From assembly GCF_900111325.1 (NCBI RefSeq), contig NZ_FOGW01000005.1, positions 1 to 64,000 of the forward strand: a DNA stretch of 64,000 nt, in the 5' to 3' direction. Shown here piece by piece: positions 1 to 8,979 of the stretch (position 1 is its first letter; each line of letters opens with the position of its first letter). The notes beneath the pieces were generated by a model that was not told where the DNA came from, did no database searches, and saw only the letters and a list, made by a program, of their open reading frames with translations. The translations under genes and the position numbers were made by a program. This DNA is from Lachnobacterium bovis. GTDB lineage: Bacteria > Bacillota > Clostridia > Lachnospirales > Lachnospiraceae.

Positions 1-234
1 ACAGGATTTACCAGTAATGACTTGAGATACAAGTTTTAACTTTTCCTCTGGTGTCCAATATTTATTTTGACTTTTGTGCCTTAAGACAGTAGGTCCATTA
101 GCATCCTCAATTCTTGTCCATCTTCTAATTTGGTGTTGAAATTCTTCTTTGGTGATACCATCGGGAATATCTGGCAGAATTCCTTTCCGATACATTTCCA
201 CACATTTTCTTTTGAATTCATAACTATAACGCAT
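1..234 (-). CDS. IS3-family transposase OrfA (helix-turn-helix), N-terminal part
   Basis: Partial gene read off the minus strand from the ATG at 234. The translation begins MRYSYEFKRKCVEMYRKG and continues to WTPEEKLKLVSQVITGKS at the edge, without a stop. The YSYEFKRKCVEMY start and the later WTPEEKLKLV motif are typical of the DNA-binding OrfA of IS150/IS3-group elements. OrfA binds the element ends and, after a programmed frameshift with OrfB, forms the DDE transposase. The AAGGAGGG ribosome binding site 8 to 9 bases upstream supports the start. The 3' part and OrfB are outside the window. Confidence 0.75.
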   Translation of the reverse strand, partial: MRYSYEFKRKCVEMYRKGILPDIPDGITKEEFQHQIRRWTRIEDANGPTVLRHKSQNKYWTPEEKLKLVSQVITGKSC

Positions 235-284
235 AAAAATAACCCTCCTTACTGAACTTTACATTGTCCAGTAAAGAGGGTACA
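1..284 (-). mobile_element. IS3-family insertion sequence, one end (runs off left edge)
   Basis: On the minus strand this holds the start of a transposase OrfA preceded by a likely terminal inverted repeat. Read outward, the element begins TGTACCCTCTTTACTGGACA at complement 284, resembling the TGTACCC-type ends of IS150/IS3-group elements. The strong ribosome binding site (complement of aaccctcctt, 241-250) lies between that end and the OrfA start. The rest of the element lies left of the window, so whether it is intact, and its target duplication, cannot be seen. Confidence 0.7.
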
Positions 285-318
285 TATCATTGTTTTAACT
301 AGTGAGTGGCTTTTTGTG

Positions 319-936
319 TTATTTAAAAAATCTAAACACACCTGTAACTTTACCAAGAATAGAGCAAGATGGAACGATAATAGGATCCATTGAGCTATTT
401 TCAGGTTGTAAGCGAATATGATCGTCTTCTTTGTAGAAAGTCTTAACTGTTGCTTCATCTTCGATTAAAGCTACAACAATTTCACCATTTGATGCAGTGT
501 TAGCTGATTCAACAAGAATTAAATCATTGTTAAAAATACCAGCCTCAATCATGCTATCGCCTTGAATTCTCAACATAAATGAATCAGCTTTAGGCATATT
601 ACCTGCTGGAATTGGAAAATAACTTTCAATATTTTCAATAGCAGTAATTGGTTGACCTGCAGCTACCTTTCCTACAACAGGAACAGCTACAACTTCATTG
701 CGCATTCCATTGAAATTTTCGTCTATAATTTCGATTGCTCTAGGTTTTGCAGGATCACGTTTAATATATCCATTACGTTCTAATGTCTCTAAATGAGCAT
801 GAACTGAAGATGTTGATCTAAGATTAACAGCTTCACAAATATTTCTAACTGTTGGGGGATATCCCTTTTTTGTAATTTCAGATTTAATATAATCTAATAT
901 CTGTTTTTGTCTGACGGAGATTTTTCCGTATGCCAT
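319..936 (-). CDS. lexA: LexA repressor, SOS regulator
   Basis: A 205-residue LexA, the usual Firmicute length. The N-terminal winged helix (residues 1 to 65, beginning [17 protein letters not shown]) binds SOS boxes. The C-terminal S24 peptidase domain has the self-cleavage Ala-Gly at 93-94 (KVAAGQ), catalytic Ser128 (GDSM) and Lys165 (ATVKTF). RecA-activated self-cleavage derepresses DNA repair genes. The start at 936 is chosen over an upstream in-frame codon at 1053 because GGAGG lies 9 bases before it (complement 945-949) and the protein then matches the family N-terminus. The gene is alone on its strand, with a possible autoregulatory box upstream. Confidence 0.95.
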   Translation of the reverse strand: MAYGKISVRQKQILDYIKSEITKKGYPPTVRNICEAVNLRSTSSVHAHLETLERNGYIKRDPAKPRAIEIIDENFNGMRNEVVAVPVVGKVAAGQPITAIENIESYFPIPAGNMPKADSFMLRIQGDSMIEAGIFNNDLILVESANTASNGEIVVALIEDEATVKTFYKEDDHIRLQPENSSMDPIIVPSCSILGKVTGVFRFFK

Positions 937-995
937 ATAATTGACCTCCATAATGTTTATGATGAGATTATAATAACACAATATTGAATAAAATG

Positions 996-1009
996 CAAAC
1001 ATATATTCA
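996..1009 (-). promoter_or_regulatory. Candidate LexA box upstream of lexA
   Basis: On the minus strand this reads TGAATATATGTTTG, a close but imperfect match to the Firmicute SOS box CGAACRNRYGTTYC. A TATAAT lies downstream (complement of about 968-973), so the box sits around the -35 region. That fits LexA autoregulation. The match is imperfect, so this is a candidate only. Confidence 0.45.
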
Positions 1010-1118
1010 GAAATTCTGTTCAAATTAATTATTCGAAGGTGGTTATATTGCAAAAAGTTTAACTTTATTATATAATTTTAGATTGATGGGTAAAAAATAT
1101 AGGAAAGAGAAAGTAATT

Positions 1119-1886
1119 ATGTTTAAATTATTTTATGTTATTTTTATGAATTTATTTAGGGCGCCGTATATGATCCCTAAAATGAGATTTTGGGCAGACC
1201 ATCCAGAAATTTATTCAGAAGAAAAAAGATATTCGTTAGTAAGACATGTTATCAGTTTGATGAATAAGACTGGAAATATACATACAATTTCTTATGGAAA
1301 TAACAATTTACCAAAGAATTCGGGATATATAATGTATCCCAACCATCAAGGAAAATATGATGTATTAGGAATAATGAATACGCATTTAAGACCTTGTTCA
1401 TTTGTTATGGATAAGAAAAAATCTTATACTATTTTGGTTAGAGAATTTGTTGATTTAGTTGATGGCAAAAGGCTAGAAATTAATAATCCAAGACAGGGAA
1501 TGGGCATTATTTCGCAGGTGGCTGAGTCAGTTAAGCAAGGAAAAGCTGTTATTATTTTTCCAGAGGGTGGATATGAGAATAATAATAGGAATATTTTATC
1601 TGATTTTAAGCCAGGATCATTTAAAATTGCTTTAAAATCTAAAGTACCGATTGTTCCGGTGGCCTTAATTGATTCATATAAGGTGTTTAATGCTGTTAAT
1701 TTTGGAAAAATAATGACATACGTACATTATTTAGAACCAATATATTATGAAGAATATAAAGGTATGAAGACTCGAGAAATAGCTTTAGAGGTTAGAAAAC
1801 GTATAGAGCAAAAAATAAATGAGGAAAAGTTAAAGCTTGAAAGAGAAAAAAAGAAAAATAATTATTTGACTTTTAAAAGAACTTGA
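1119..1886 (+). CDS. 1-acylglycerol-3-phosphate acyltransferase family protein (PlsC-like)
   Basis: A 255-residue lysophospholipid acyltransferase-family protein, expected to transfer an acyl group to lysophosphatidic acid at the cytoplasmic membrane in phospholipid synthesis. It shows the catalytic H-X4-D motif (NHQGKYD, His76 and Asp81), a phosphate-binding block FPEGG in place of the usual FPEGTR, and the IVPVAL block near residue 190. The C-terminus is very rich in Lys and Glu. The ATG at 1119 is preferred because AGGAAAGAG precedes it at normal spacing; in-frame TTG 1083 and ATG 1086 have weaker context. Substrate specificity cannot be read from the sequence. Confidence 0.8.
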   Translation: MFKLFYVIFMNLFRAPYMIPKMRFWADHPEIYSEEKRYSLVRHVISLMNKTGNIHTISYGNNNLPKNSGYIMYPNHQGKYDVLGIMNTHLRPCSFVMDKKKSYTILVREFVDLVDGKRLEINNPRQGMGIISQVAESVKQGKAVIIFPEGGYENNNRNILSDFKPGSFKIALKSKVPIVPVALIDSYKVFNAVNFGKIMTYVHYLEPIYYEEYKGMKTREIALEVRKRIEQKINEEKLKLEREKKKNNYLTFKRT

Positions 1887-1929
1887 ATTACAAGTATAAG
1901 TATGATAAAATATTTAAATGTTAAAAGCT

Positions 1930-2212
1930 GTGAATGTGCAAAGTAGTTTCAAATACGTGTAAAGAGAGAGGAAGTCATGGGCTGGAAGCTTCCTTACTTT
2001 AGGTTTGAAATCGAAATTTCACACAGGAGCTGCGTGGGTGAATTTTTTGTAGCTTGCGACGTTAATACACGTTAAGTATTATTGAGAGCTTATTTTATAC
2101 GAAATTCGAATAGAATAAAGAATGACAATTTTATGTGTATAAAATAAGAATCAGGGTGGTATCGCGGATTATAGTTTCGTCCCTATTAAGTAAGGGATGA
2201 AGCTTTTTTTTT
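1930..2212 (+). promoter_or_regulatory. T-box leader of pheST with terminator
   Basis: A tRNA-sensing leader before pheS. The T-box core AGGGTGGTATCGCGG (2153-2167) pairs with the uncharged tRNA acceptor end in this family. Stem I elements are visible: the AGAGAG purine motif near 1963-1969 and a distal GGAAG/CTTCC hairpin. A likely specifier UUC followed by A lies at 2018-2020, matching Phe. The terminator is TTCGTCCCT (2176-2184) against AGGGATGAA (2193-2201), then a nine-T run. Uncharged tRNA-Phe should favour the antiterminator and raise pheST expression. The 5' boundary is approximate. Confidence 0.9.
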
Positions 2213-2283
2213 ACTTAATTTAAAAATTTAACTTTTTAGATTAATAAAGAGTTGATTTAATAAATAATAAAAAGGAGACAACA

Positions 2284-3303
2284 ATGAACGAAAAATTGCT
2301 AGAAATCAAAAATAATGCAATTCGCCAAATTAAAGAAGCATCAAACTTAAATGCATTAAATGATGTAAGAGTTGCTTTTTTAGGAAAAAAGGGTGAATTA
2401 ACAGCAGTATTAAAGAGTATGAAAGAAGTTAAACCTGAAGATAGACCTAAGGTTGGTCAGATGGTTAATGAAGCTAGAAAACAAATAGAAAATATTTTAG
2501 AAGAAACAAAAATTAAATTAGAAAATGAAGCTTTAAATCATAAATTACAAGCTGAAGTAATTGATGTTACTTTACCGGCTAAAAAGAAAAAAACAGGACA
2601 TTCACATCCTAATACATTGGTACAAAATGAAGTTGAACGTATTTTTACAGGTATGGGATATGAAGTGGTAGAAGGACCAGAAATCGAAGAAGATTATTAC
2701 AACTTTGAAGCGTTAAATATTCCTGCTAATCATCCAGCAAAAGATGAGCAAGATACATTCTATATCAATGATAAAATCTTACTTAGAACACAGACATCTC
2801 CTGTTCAGGTTAGAGTTATGGAAAAACAAAAATTACCAATTAGAATGATTGCTCCAGGTAGAGTTTTTAGAGCAGATGAAGTTGATGCAACTCATTCACC
2901 ATCATTCCACCAGATTGAAGGTATGGTAATTGATAAGAATGTAACTTTTTCAGATTTGAAGGGTACTCTAACTAAATTTGTTAGACAAATGTTTGGAAAA
3001 GATACAAAAGTTAAATTTAGACCTCATCATTTCCCATTTACAGAACCATCAGCAGAAATGGATATCAGCTGCTTTAAGTGTGGTGGAAAAGGCTGTCGTT
3101 TTTGTAAAGGAGAAGGATGGATTGAAATTTTAGGTTGTGGTATGGTACATCCAAAAGTTCTTAAAATGAGTGGAATCGATCCAAATGAATACCAAGGATT
3201 TGCGTTCGGAGTAGGATTAGAAAGAATAACTCTTCTTAAGTACGAAATTGATGATATGAGATTATTATATGAAAATGATGACAGATTTTTAAATCAGTTT
3301 TAA
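2284..3303 (+). CDS. pheS: Phenylalanyl-tRNA synthetase alpha subunit
   Basis: A 339-residue PheS, the catalytic class II alpha subunit that charges tRNA-Phe as an alpha2-beta2 tetramer in the cytoplasm. The N-terminal coiled coil (about 1-90) is followed by the catalytic core with GHSHPNTLVQNEVERIF, the motif around FHQIEGMVID and the terminal FGVGLERITLLKY. A four-cysteine cluster (CFKCGGKGCRFCKGEGW) lies in the core as in many Gram-positive and clostridial PheS. A good AAAGGAGA site precedes the ATG. It is controlled by the T-box and followed by pheT 80 bases on. Confidence 0.98.
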   Translation: MNEKLLEIKNNAIRQIKEASNLNALNDVRVAFLGKKGELTAVLKSMKEVKPEDRPKVGQMVNEARKQIENILEETKIKLENEALNHKLQAEVIDVTLPAKKKKTGHSHPNTLVQNEVERIFTGMGYEVVEGPEIEEDYYNFEALNIPANHPAKDEQDTFYINDKILLRTQTSPVQVRVMEKQKLPIRMIAPGRVFRADEVDATHSPSFHQIEGMVIDKNVTFSDLKGTLTKFVRQMFGKDTKVKFRPHHFPFTEPSAEMDISCFKCGGKGCRFCKGEGWIEILGCGMVHPKVLKMSGIDPNEYQGFAFGVGLERITLLKYEIDDMRLLYENDDRFLNQF

Positions 3304-3383
3304 AGTATGGTATTTTTTGAATAAATATATAATTTTTTCATGAAGTACTACATAAATTCAAAAAAGATGGAGAGGATAATAGG

Positions 3384-5804
3384 ATGAATACATCATTAAA
3401 TTGGATAAAAGATTTAGTGCCAGATTTAGAGTGTACAGATCAAGAATATATGGATGCAATGACATTATCAGGTACTAAAGTAGAACAAGGCGTTAGATTA
3501 GATAAAGACCTTGAGAAAATTGTTATAGGTAAAGTAGAAAAAATTGAGCAACATCCAGACGCTGATAAATTAGTTATTTGTCAAGTTAATATTGGAGAAG
3601 AAGAATTAATTCAAATAGTAACAGGTGCTCCAAATGTTTTTGAAGGAGCTAAAGTTCCAGTTGTTTTAGATGGCGGTAGAGTTGCTGGAGGACATGATGG
3701 AAAGTTAGTCGATGGAGGAGTTAAAATAAAAAAAGGTAAGCTTAGAGGAGTAGAATCATTTGGAATGATGTGTTCAATTGACGAACTTGGTTCTACAACT
3801 GAAATGTTTCCTAATGCTGCTGAAAATGGTCTTTATATTCTCCCAGATGATGCACCAGTTGGTCAAAGTGCGATTGAATATTTAGGATTAGATGATTTAA
3901 TCGTAGAGTATGAAGTGACATCAAATAGAGTAGACTGTTTCTCAGTTTTAGGTATTGCAAGAGAAGCAGCAGCAACATTTGACAAAAAATTTGTTCCACC
4001 AGTTATTACTGAAGTTGGAAATGATGAAGATGTAAATGATTATATCAAAGTTAAAGTTGAAAATAATGAATTATGTAAGAGATATGTTGCAAGAGTTGTA
4101 AAAAATGTAAAATTTGCTCCTTCTCCAGAATGGATGCAAAAAAGATTACGTGCACAAGGAATTAGACCTATTAATAACTTAGTTGATATTACAAATTATG
4201 TAATGGAAGAAATGGGACAGCCAATGCATGCTTATGATTTGTCAACTATAGCTGGTAGAGAAATTATTGTTGATACTGCTAAAAATGGTCAAGAATTTAT
4301 TACATTAGATGGTCAGACAAGAGTACTTGATAGTAATACTTTAACAATTAATGATGCACAAAAACAAGTTGGTATCGCTGGTATCATGGGTGGAGAAAAT
4401 TCTATGATTACAGAAAATGTAAAAGATGTTCTTTTTGAAGCAGCTTGTTTTGATGGTACTAATATTAGATTATCTAGCAAAAAATTAGGTATGAGAACTG
4501 ATGCATCATCAAAATTCGAAAAAGGTTTGGATCCTAATTTGGCGTTAGATGCAATGAATAGAGCTTGCCAATTAATTGAAGAATTAGGAGTTGGTGAAGT
4601 TGTAGGTGGCGCAATTGATATTTATCCAGTTAAGAGAGAAGGAGTAAATATTCCTTTTGAGCCAGAAAAATATAATAAATTATTAGGAACAGATATTGAT
4701 AAAGAGACTATGATTTCTTATTTAGAGAAAATCGATTTAGTATATAATAGTCAAACTAATGAAATTGAAGTTCCATCTTGGAGACAGGATTTATTATGTG
4801 ATGCCGATATAGCAGAAGAAGTTGTACGTTTTTATGGATATGATAAGATTCCTACAACACTTCCAAATGGACAGTCAACTGTAGGTAAAATTTCATTCAA
4901 ACACCACATTGAGAAGATTGTAAAGAGTACAGTAGAGCATTGTGGATTTTCACAGGCAATGACATATTCATTTGAAAGTCCAAAAGTATATGATAAATTA
5001 CTTTTAGATGAAAATGATGAAGCTAGAAAAGCAATTAAAATTGCTAATCCATTAGGAGAAGATTATTCAATAATGAGAACTCTTTCAATGAATGGAATGA
5101 TGACATCATTATCAACTAACTTTGGAAGAAGAAATAAGGATGTTAGGTTATATGAATTAGGTAATGTGTATTTACCAAAACAACTTCCAATTACAGAATT
5201 ACCAGATGAGAAAATGAAACTCACTCTTGGTATGTATGGAGAAGGAGATTTCTTTGATATGAAAGGATTTGTTGAAGAAATTTTCGAAGCAGTTGGTATG
5301 AGAAAGAAAGTTGAGTATTCACCTGAATCTAACTTAAATTATCTTCACCCAGGAAGACAAGCTAATATCATTTATGATGGTAAAGTAATTGGTTATCTTG
5401 GTGAAGTTCATCCGGTAGTTGCAAGTAATTATGCAATTAAAGATAGAGTTTATGTTGCGGTTTTAGATATGGAATTAATTACTGCTAATGCTTCATTTGA
5501 TTATAAATATAAGCAGATTGTTAATTTCCCTGCATCTACAAGAGATCTTTCAATGGTTGTTCCAAGAGAAATCTTAGTAGGAGATATTGAAAAGGTATTT
5601 GATCAAAGAGGAGGTCAATACTTAGAAAGTTATAAATTGTTTGATGTATATGAAGGTGAACAGATTAAAGAAGGCTTTAAGTCAGTTGCTTATTCATTAG
5701 TATTCAGAGGAAAAGAAAAGAATCTTGAGGAAAATGATATTGCTAAGGCTATGAAAAAGATTTTAAATGGTCTTGAAGACTTAGGAATTGAACTTAGAGC
5801 ATAA
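3384..5804 (+). CDS. pheT: Phenylalanyl-tRNA synthetase beta subunit
   Basis: An 806-residue PheT of full length. Domains in order are the EMAP-like tRNA-binding domain (about 40-150), the B3/B4 editing domain (about 210-390, VKNEL and the GIRPINNLVDITNYVM block), B5 (about 410-480), the catalytically inactive class II core (about 490-690), and the C-terminal ferredoxin-fold anticodon-binding domain (FPASTRDLSMVVP). It pairs with PheS in the heterotetramer, binds tRNA-Phe and edits mischarged tyrosine. It is transcribed with pheS under the T-box, with GGAGAGG upstream of the ATG. Confidence 0.98.
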   Translation: MNTSLNWIKDLVPDLECTDQEYMDAMTLSGTKVEQGVRLDKDLEKIVIGKVEKIEQHPDADKLVICQVNIGEEELIQIVTGAPNVFEGAKVPVVLDGGRVAGGHDGKLVDGGVKIKKGKLRGVESFGMMCSIDELGSTTEMFPNAAENGLYILPDDAPVGQSAIEYLGLDDLIVEYEVTSNRVDCFSVLGIAREAAATFDKKFVPPVITEVGNDEDVNDYIKVKVENNELCKRYVARVVKNVKFAPSPEWMQKRLRAQGIRPINNLVDITNYVMEEMGQPMHAYDLSTIAGREIIVDTAKNGQEFITLDGQTRVLDSNTLTINDAQKQVGIAGIMGGENSMITENVKDVLFEAACFDGTNIRLSSKKLGMRTDASSKFEKGLDPNLALDAMNRACQLIEELGVGEVVGGAIDIYPVKREGVNIPFEPEKYNKLLGTDIDKETMISYLEKIDLVYNSQTNEIEVPSWRQDLLCDADIAEEVVRFYGYDKIPTTLPNGQSTVGKISFKHHIEKIVKSTVEHCGFSQAMTYSFESPKVYDKLLLDENDEARKAIKIANPLGEDYSIMRTLSMNGMMTSLSTNFGRRNKDVRLYELGNVYLPKQLPITELPDEKMKLTLGMYGEGDFFDMKGFVEEIFEAVGMRKKVEYSPESNLNYLHPGRQANIIYDGKVIGYLGEVHPVVASNYAIKDRVYVAVLDMELITANASFDYKYKQIVNFPASTRDLSMVVPREILVGDIEKVFDQRGGQYLESYKLFDVYEGEQIKEGFKSVAYSLVFRGKEKNLEENDIAKAMKKILNGLEDLGIELRA

Positions 5805-5837
5805 ATATGTATATAGAAAGATTTTAGAGGTTATAAA

Positions 5838-6890
5838 ATGGATGTAAAAGATTTTTATTACGACCTTCCACAGGAGCTTATTGCTCAAGATCCGCTAGAA
5901 GATCGTTCAAGTTCTAGATTATTGTTATTAGATAAGGCTACAGGAGATATCAAACATAAACATTTTAGAGATATTAAACATTTTCTTAAGCCAGGAGATT
6001 GTTTGGTAATTAATAATACAAAGGTTATACCAGCTAGATTATATGGTGTGAAAGAGGATACACAGGCTAAAATTGAAATCCTTCTTTTAAAAAGAAAAGA
6101 AAATGATATCTGGGAAACATTAGTTAAACCTGGAAAAAAAGCAAAAGTTGGTACTAGAATTATTTTTGGAGAGGGTATATTAGTTGGTGAGGTTGTCGAT
6201 ATAATAGAAGAAGGTAATAGATTGATTAAATTCTATTATGAAGGTATATTCGAAGAAATTCTTGATCAATTAGGACAAATGCCACTTCCACCATATATTA
6301 CACATCAGTTAGAAGATAAGAATAGATATCAAACAGTGTATGCAAAATATGATGGTTCAGCAGCAGCTCCTACAGCAGGTCTTCACTTTACACCTGAATT
6401 ATTGCAACAGGTAAAAGATATGGGAGTTGAAATTGCTGAAGTAACATTGCATGTTGGTTTAGGTACATTTAGACCTGTAAAAGTTGAAAATGTATTAGAT
6501 CACCATATGCATTCAGAGTTTTATATGGTTTCAAAAGAAGCTGCTGATAAAATTAATAAGGCAAAAGCAAATGGAAATAGAGTGATTGCAGTTGGTACAA
6601 CAAGTACTAGAACTCTTGAATCTGCCTCAGATGAAAATGGCGTATTAAAAGAGACAAGTGGATGGACAGAAATCTTTATATATCCAGGATACAAATTTAA
6701 AGTCATTGACGCTTTAATTACAAATTTCCATTTACCAGAATCAACTCTTGTTATGCTTGTTTCAGCATTAGCTGGACGTGAACATGTACTTAGTGCATAT
6801 GAAAAAGCTATAGAAGAGAGATATCGTTTCTTTAGTTTCGGAGATGCAATGTTTATTACAGATGATATTATTGGAGATGAAAAACAATAG
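5838..6890 (+). CDS. queA: S-adenosylmethionine:tRNA ribosyltransferase-isomerase
   Basis: A 350-residue QueA, the usual length. It transfers the ribosyl moiety of SAM to preQ1 at tRNA position 34, forming epoxyqueuosine. The family N-terminus ([17 protein letters not shown]), the central [15 protein letters not shown] block and the C-terminal [19 protein letters not shown] block are all present. It starts 33 bases after pheT on the same strand, so it is probably cotranscribed. The usual partner tgt is not nearby. No terminator is obvious after it. Confidence 0.97.
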   Translation: MDVKDFYYDLPQELIAQDPLEDRSSSRLLLLDKATGDIKHKHFRDIKHFLKPGDCLVINNTKVIPARLYGVKEDTQAKIEILLLKRKENDIWETLVKPGKKAKVGTRIIFGEGILVGEVVDIIEEGNRLIKFYYEGIFEEILDQLGQMPLPPYITHQLEDKNRYQTVYAKYDGSAAAPTAGLHFTPELLQQVKDMGVEIAEVTLHVGLGTFRPVKVENVLDHHMHSEFYMVSKEAADKINKAKANGNRVIAVGTTSTRTLESASDENGVLKETSGWTEIFIYPGYKFKVIDALITNFHLPESTLVMLVSALAGREHVLSAYEKAIEERYRFFSFGDAMFITDDIIGDEKQ

Positions 6891-7031
6891 TATTTAAAAA
6901 TAATAAATTCACAAAAAACATTGTTGATAAAGTTGAATTGTTGTAATATTATATTATGTATAGAGGCTTTGTTTGAAATTAGACAGGGTAAGTAATACCA
7001 GCACTTATGTTAACATAAAGGAGAAGAAGAT

Positions 7032-7373
7032 ATGGAAGAGAAGCGTAAACATAAAAGGCTTGATTTAGATGTTTCGATTCAGTTAGAACGTTTAGATCAA
7101 GAGGGTATAACTACATTAAAATATGTTCATGTTAATGTAACTGATATTTCAAGAAGTGGGATAGGTTTTTCGGCTAATCAGAAGCTCGACGTTGGTACTT
7201 ATTATGATACAAAAATTCAAATATGGACTCAAGAAGTTGTAGATGCAGTTATTGAAATCGTTCGTAGAGAAGATAATGAAGATGGTTCATATCATTATGG
7301 ATGTGTTTTCATAGGAATGACGGATACAGATGCATTAAAGATTGATATTTATCAAATATTCAACGATATTTAA
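7032..7373 (+). CDS. PilZ domain protein, predicted cyclic di-GMP receptor
   Basis: A 113-residue single-domain PilZ protein. The c-di-GMP contacts of the family are visible: an RxxxR-type basic stretch near the N-terminus (EEKRKHKRLDLD) and the DISRSGIGF block matching D/N-x-S-x-x-G. A strong AAAGGAGAAGAAG site precedes the ATG. There is no attached output domain, so it would act by binding a partner. It is a standalone gene with its own terminator, and two c-di-GMP enzyme genes lie in the same window (17751 and 34115). The target is unknown. Confidence 0.85.
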   Translation: MEEKRKHKRLDLDVSIQLERLDQEGITTLKYVHVNVTDISRSGIGFSANQKLDVGTYYDTKIQIWTQEVVDAVIEIVRREDNEDGSYHYGCVFIGMTDTDALKIDIYQIFNDI

Positions 7374-7413
7374 TTAAAGATATGATTATATTTTAATAAT
7401 TAAGATAGACAAT

Positions 7414-7441
7414 GAGAGTGTGATTACGTAATCACGCTCTC
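7414..7441 (+). terminator. Hairpin after the PilZ gene
   Basis: GAGAGTGTGATTAC pairs with GTAATCACGCTCTC (one G-T pair) as a 14-bp stem with almost no loop. It is followed by TTGCTTT, so the T-tract is weak. Probably an intrinsic terminator between the PilZ gene and aroA. Confidence 0.65.
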
Positions 7442-7486
7442 TTGCTTTATAATTGTAAAAAAAACAGAATTTATGGAGAATTAGAT

Positions 7487-8830
7487 ATGAAAATGATGAA
7501 TGAATACCGTGTAAAAAAATTGAATAGGAAATCACCAATTGTGGTAGAAGTCCCAGGCTCAAAAAGTATTACTAATAGAGCATTATTATTAGCTGCTATG
7601 ACAAATACAACGTGTAGAGTTAATGGGATTTTATTTAGTGATGATTCTAGACATTTTTTAAAGGCTTTATGTGATTTAGGGTTCAATGTTTTGGTAGATG
7701 AAAAAAACAAAACAGTTTCCATAGAGGGAAAAGGAGGAATAATTCCAAAACAAAAAGCAACAATAGATGTTGGAAGTGCTGGAACAGCAGCCCGTTTTTT
7801 GACTGCTTTTTGTGCTTTGAATAAAGGTGAATTTATAATCAATTCTTCGGAACAAATGAAAAAAAGACCTATGAAGGAATTACTAATTTGCTTAGAAGAA
7901 TTAGGTTCTAATATTGAATATTTAGGAGAAAAATATCATTTTCCAATAAAAATATGTAATAAACATATGCAAAATTTAAAAGATGAAATAACTGTAAATG
8001 TTAACAAAAGTAGCCAATTTTTAAGTGCGTTATTAATTTCATCAGTAATTTTAAAAAAAGATTTTAAAATAAAAATTGATGGGACACATGGAATGGCATA
8101 TGTACGTATGACAATTGAGATGATGAAACAATTTGGAGTAGAAGTAAAACAACTTGAAGAAAGAGTATATGTGATAAAAGAAGATTCAGTATATAGTTGC
8201 TCGAGTTATCAAGTGGAACCAGATGTATCAGCAGCATGTTATTTTTATGCATTAGGAGCAATTTGTTCTATAAAAGTTAAAGTTAAAAATGTAAAAAAAG
8301 AATCTTTACAAGGCGATATCAAATTCCTTGAAGTATTAGAAGATATGGGATGTAATGTATTAGAAGACGAAAATGGGGAAATTATTATTATTTCGCCATT
8401 AGAAAATAGAGTTAACTTAAAAGGCGGTACTTGGGATTTATCATCTTTTTCAGATCAAGCTTTAACATTATCAGCCATAGCTGTGTATGCGGATTCAAAT
8501 GTTTGCATAAAAAATATCGGACATATAAGATTCCAAGAATGTGATAGAGTTAATGCGATTATTTCAAATTTGGAAAAAGTAAATGTTAAAACCGAAATTA
8601 TTAAAAAAGAAGACGATAATCTTGATTTGGTAATATATCCAGTAGATGATTTTGATAAGATGCTTGTAGAAAGAAAAAAAATAAATGTAATTGAAACATA
8701 TGAGGATCATAGGGTTGCAATGGCGTTTTCATTACTAGGAATTAGAAATGCAAAAATAATTATAGAAAATCCATTATGTTGCCGTAAAACATTTGAAAAT
8801 TATTTTGATGTTTTAGACGGATTATATTAA
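7487..8830 (+). CDS. aroA: 3-phosphoshikimate 1-carboxyvinyltransferase (EPSP synthase)
   Basis: A 448-residue EPSP synthase, the sixth step of the shikimate pathway (shikimate-3-phosphate plus phosphoenolpyruvate). Seen are VPGSKSITNRALLLAA (residues 22-37, phosphate and substrate binding), the DVGSAGTAARFLTAF block, KRPMKELL, DGTHGMAYVR and the C-terminal ETYEDHRVAMAFSL block. The ATG at 7487 is chosen because GGAGAA lies 6 bases upstream; the in-frame codon at 7442 falls on the preceding hairpin. It converges with tyrA, grouping two aromatic-pathway genes around one bidirectional terminator. Confidence 0.93.
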   Translation: MKMMNEYRVKKLNRKSPIVVEVPGSKSITNRALLLAAMTNTTCRVNGILFSDDSRHFLKALCDLGFNVLVDEKNKTVSIEGKGGIIPKQKATIDVGSAGTAARFLTAFCALNKGEFIINSSEQMKKRPMKELLICLEELGSNIEYLGEKYHFPIKICNKHMQNLKDEITVNVNKSSQFLSALLISSVILKKDFKIKIDGTHGMAYVRMTIEMMKQFGVEVKQLEERVYVIKEDSVYSCSSYQVEPDVSAACYFYALGAICSIKVKVKNVKKESLQGDIKFLEVLEDMGCNVLEDENGEIIIISPLENRVNLKGGTWDLSSFSDQALTLSAIAVYADSNVCIKNIGHIRFQECDRVNAIISNLEKVNVKTEIIKKEDDNLDLVIYPVDDFDKMLVERKKINVIETYEDHRVAMAFSLLGIRNAKIIIENPLCCRKTFENYFDVLDGLY

Positions 8831-8850
8831 AAAATAGTTTATTAAAAGTA

Positions 8851-8904
8851 AAAAAGAATTAAAACTTGCAAAGAAAAAATAATTTGCAAGTTTTAATTCT
8901 TTTT
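8851..8904. terminator. Bidirectional terminator between aroA and tyrA
   Basis: A perfect 22-bp inverted repeat, 8851-8872 against 8883-8904, with a 10-base loop. The outer part is A5 on one side and T5 on the other, so it gives a T-tract on both strands and can end both aroA (plus) and tyrA (minus). Confidence 0.9.
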
Positions 8905-8979
8905 GAAACCATGACAATATAAAACTATGATTTACTTAAAATGATAATTCACTTTAAGTTATGGCTCATTTAACGAGTG

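Noticed and set aside
249..458. Minus-strand 69-residue frame overlapping lexA
   Set aside because: Out of frame with lexA and overlapping the IS end; no ribosome site.
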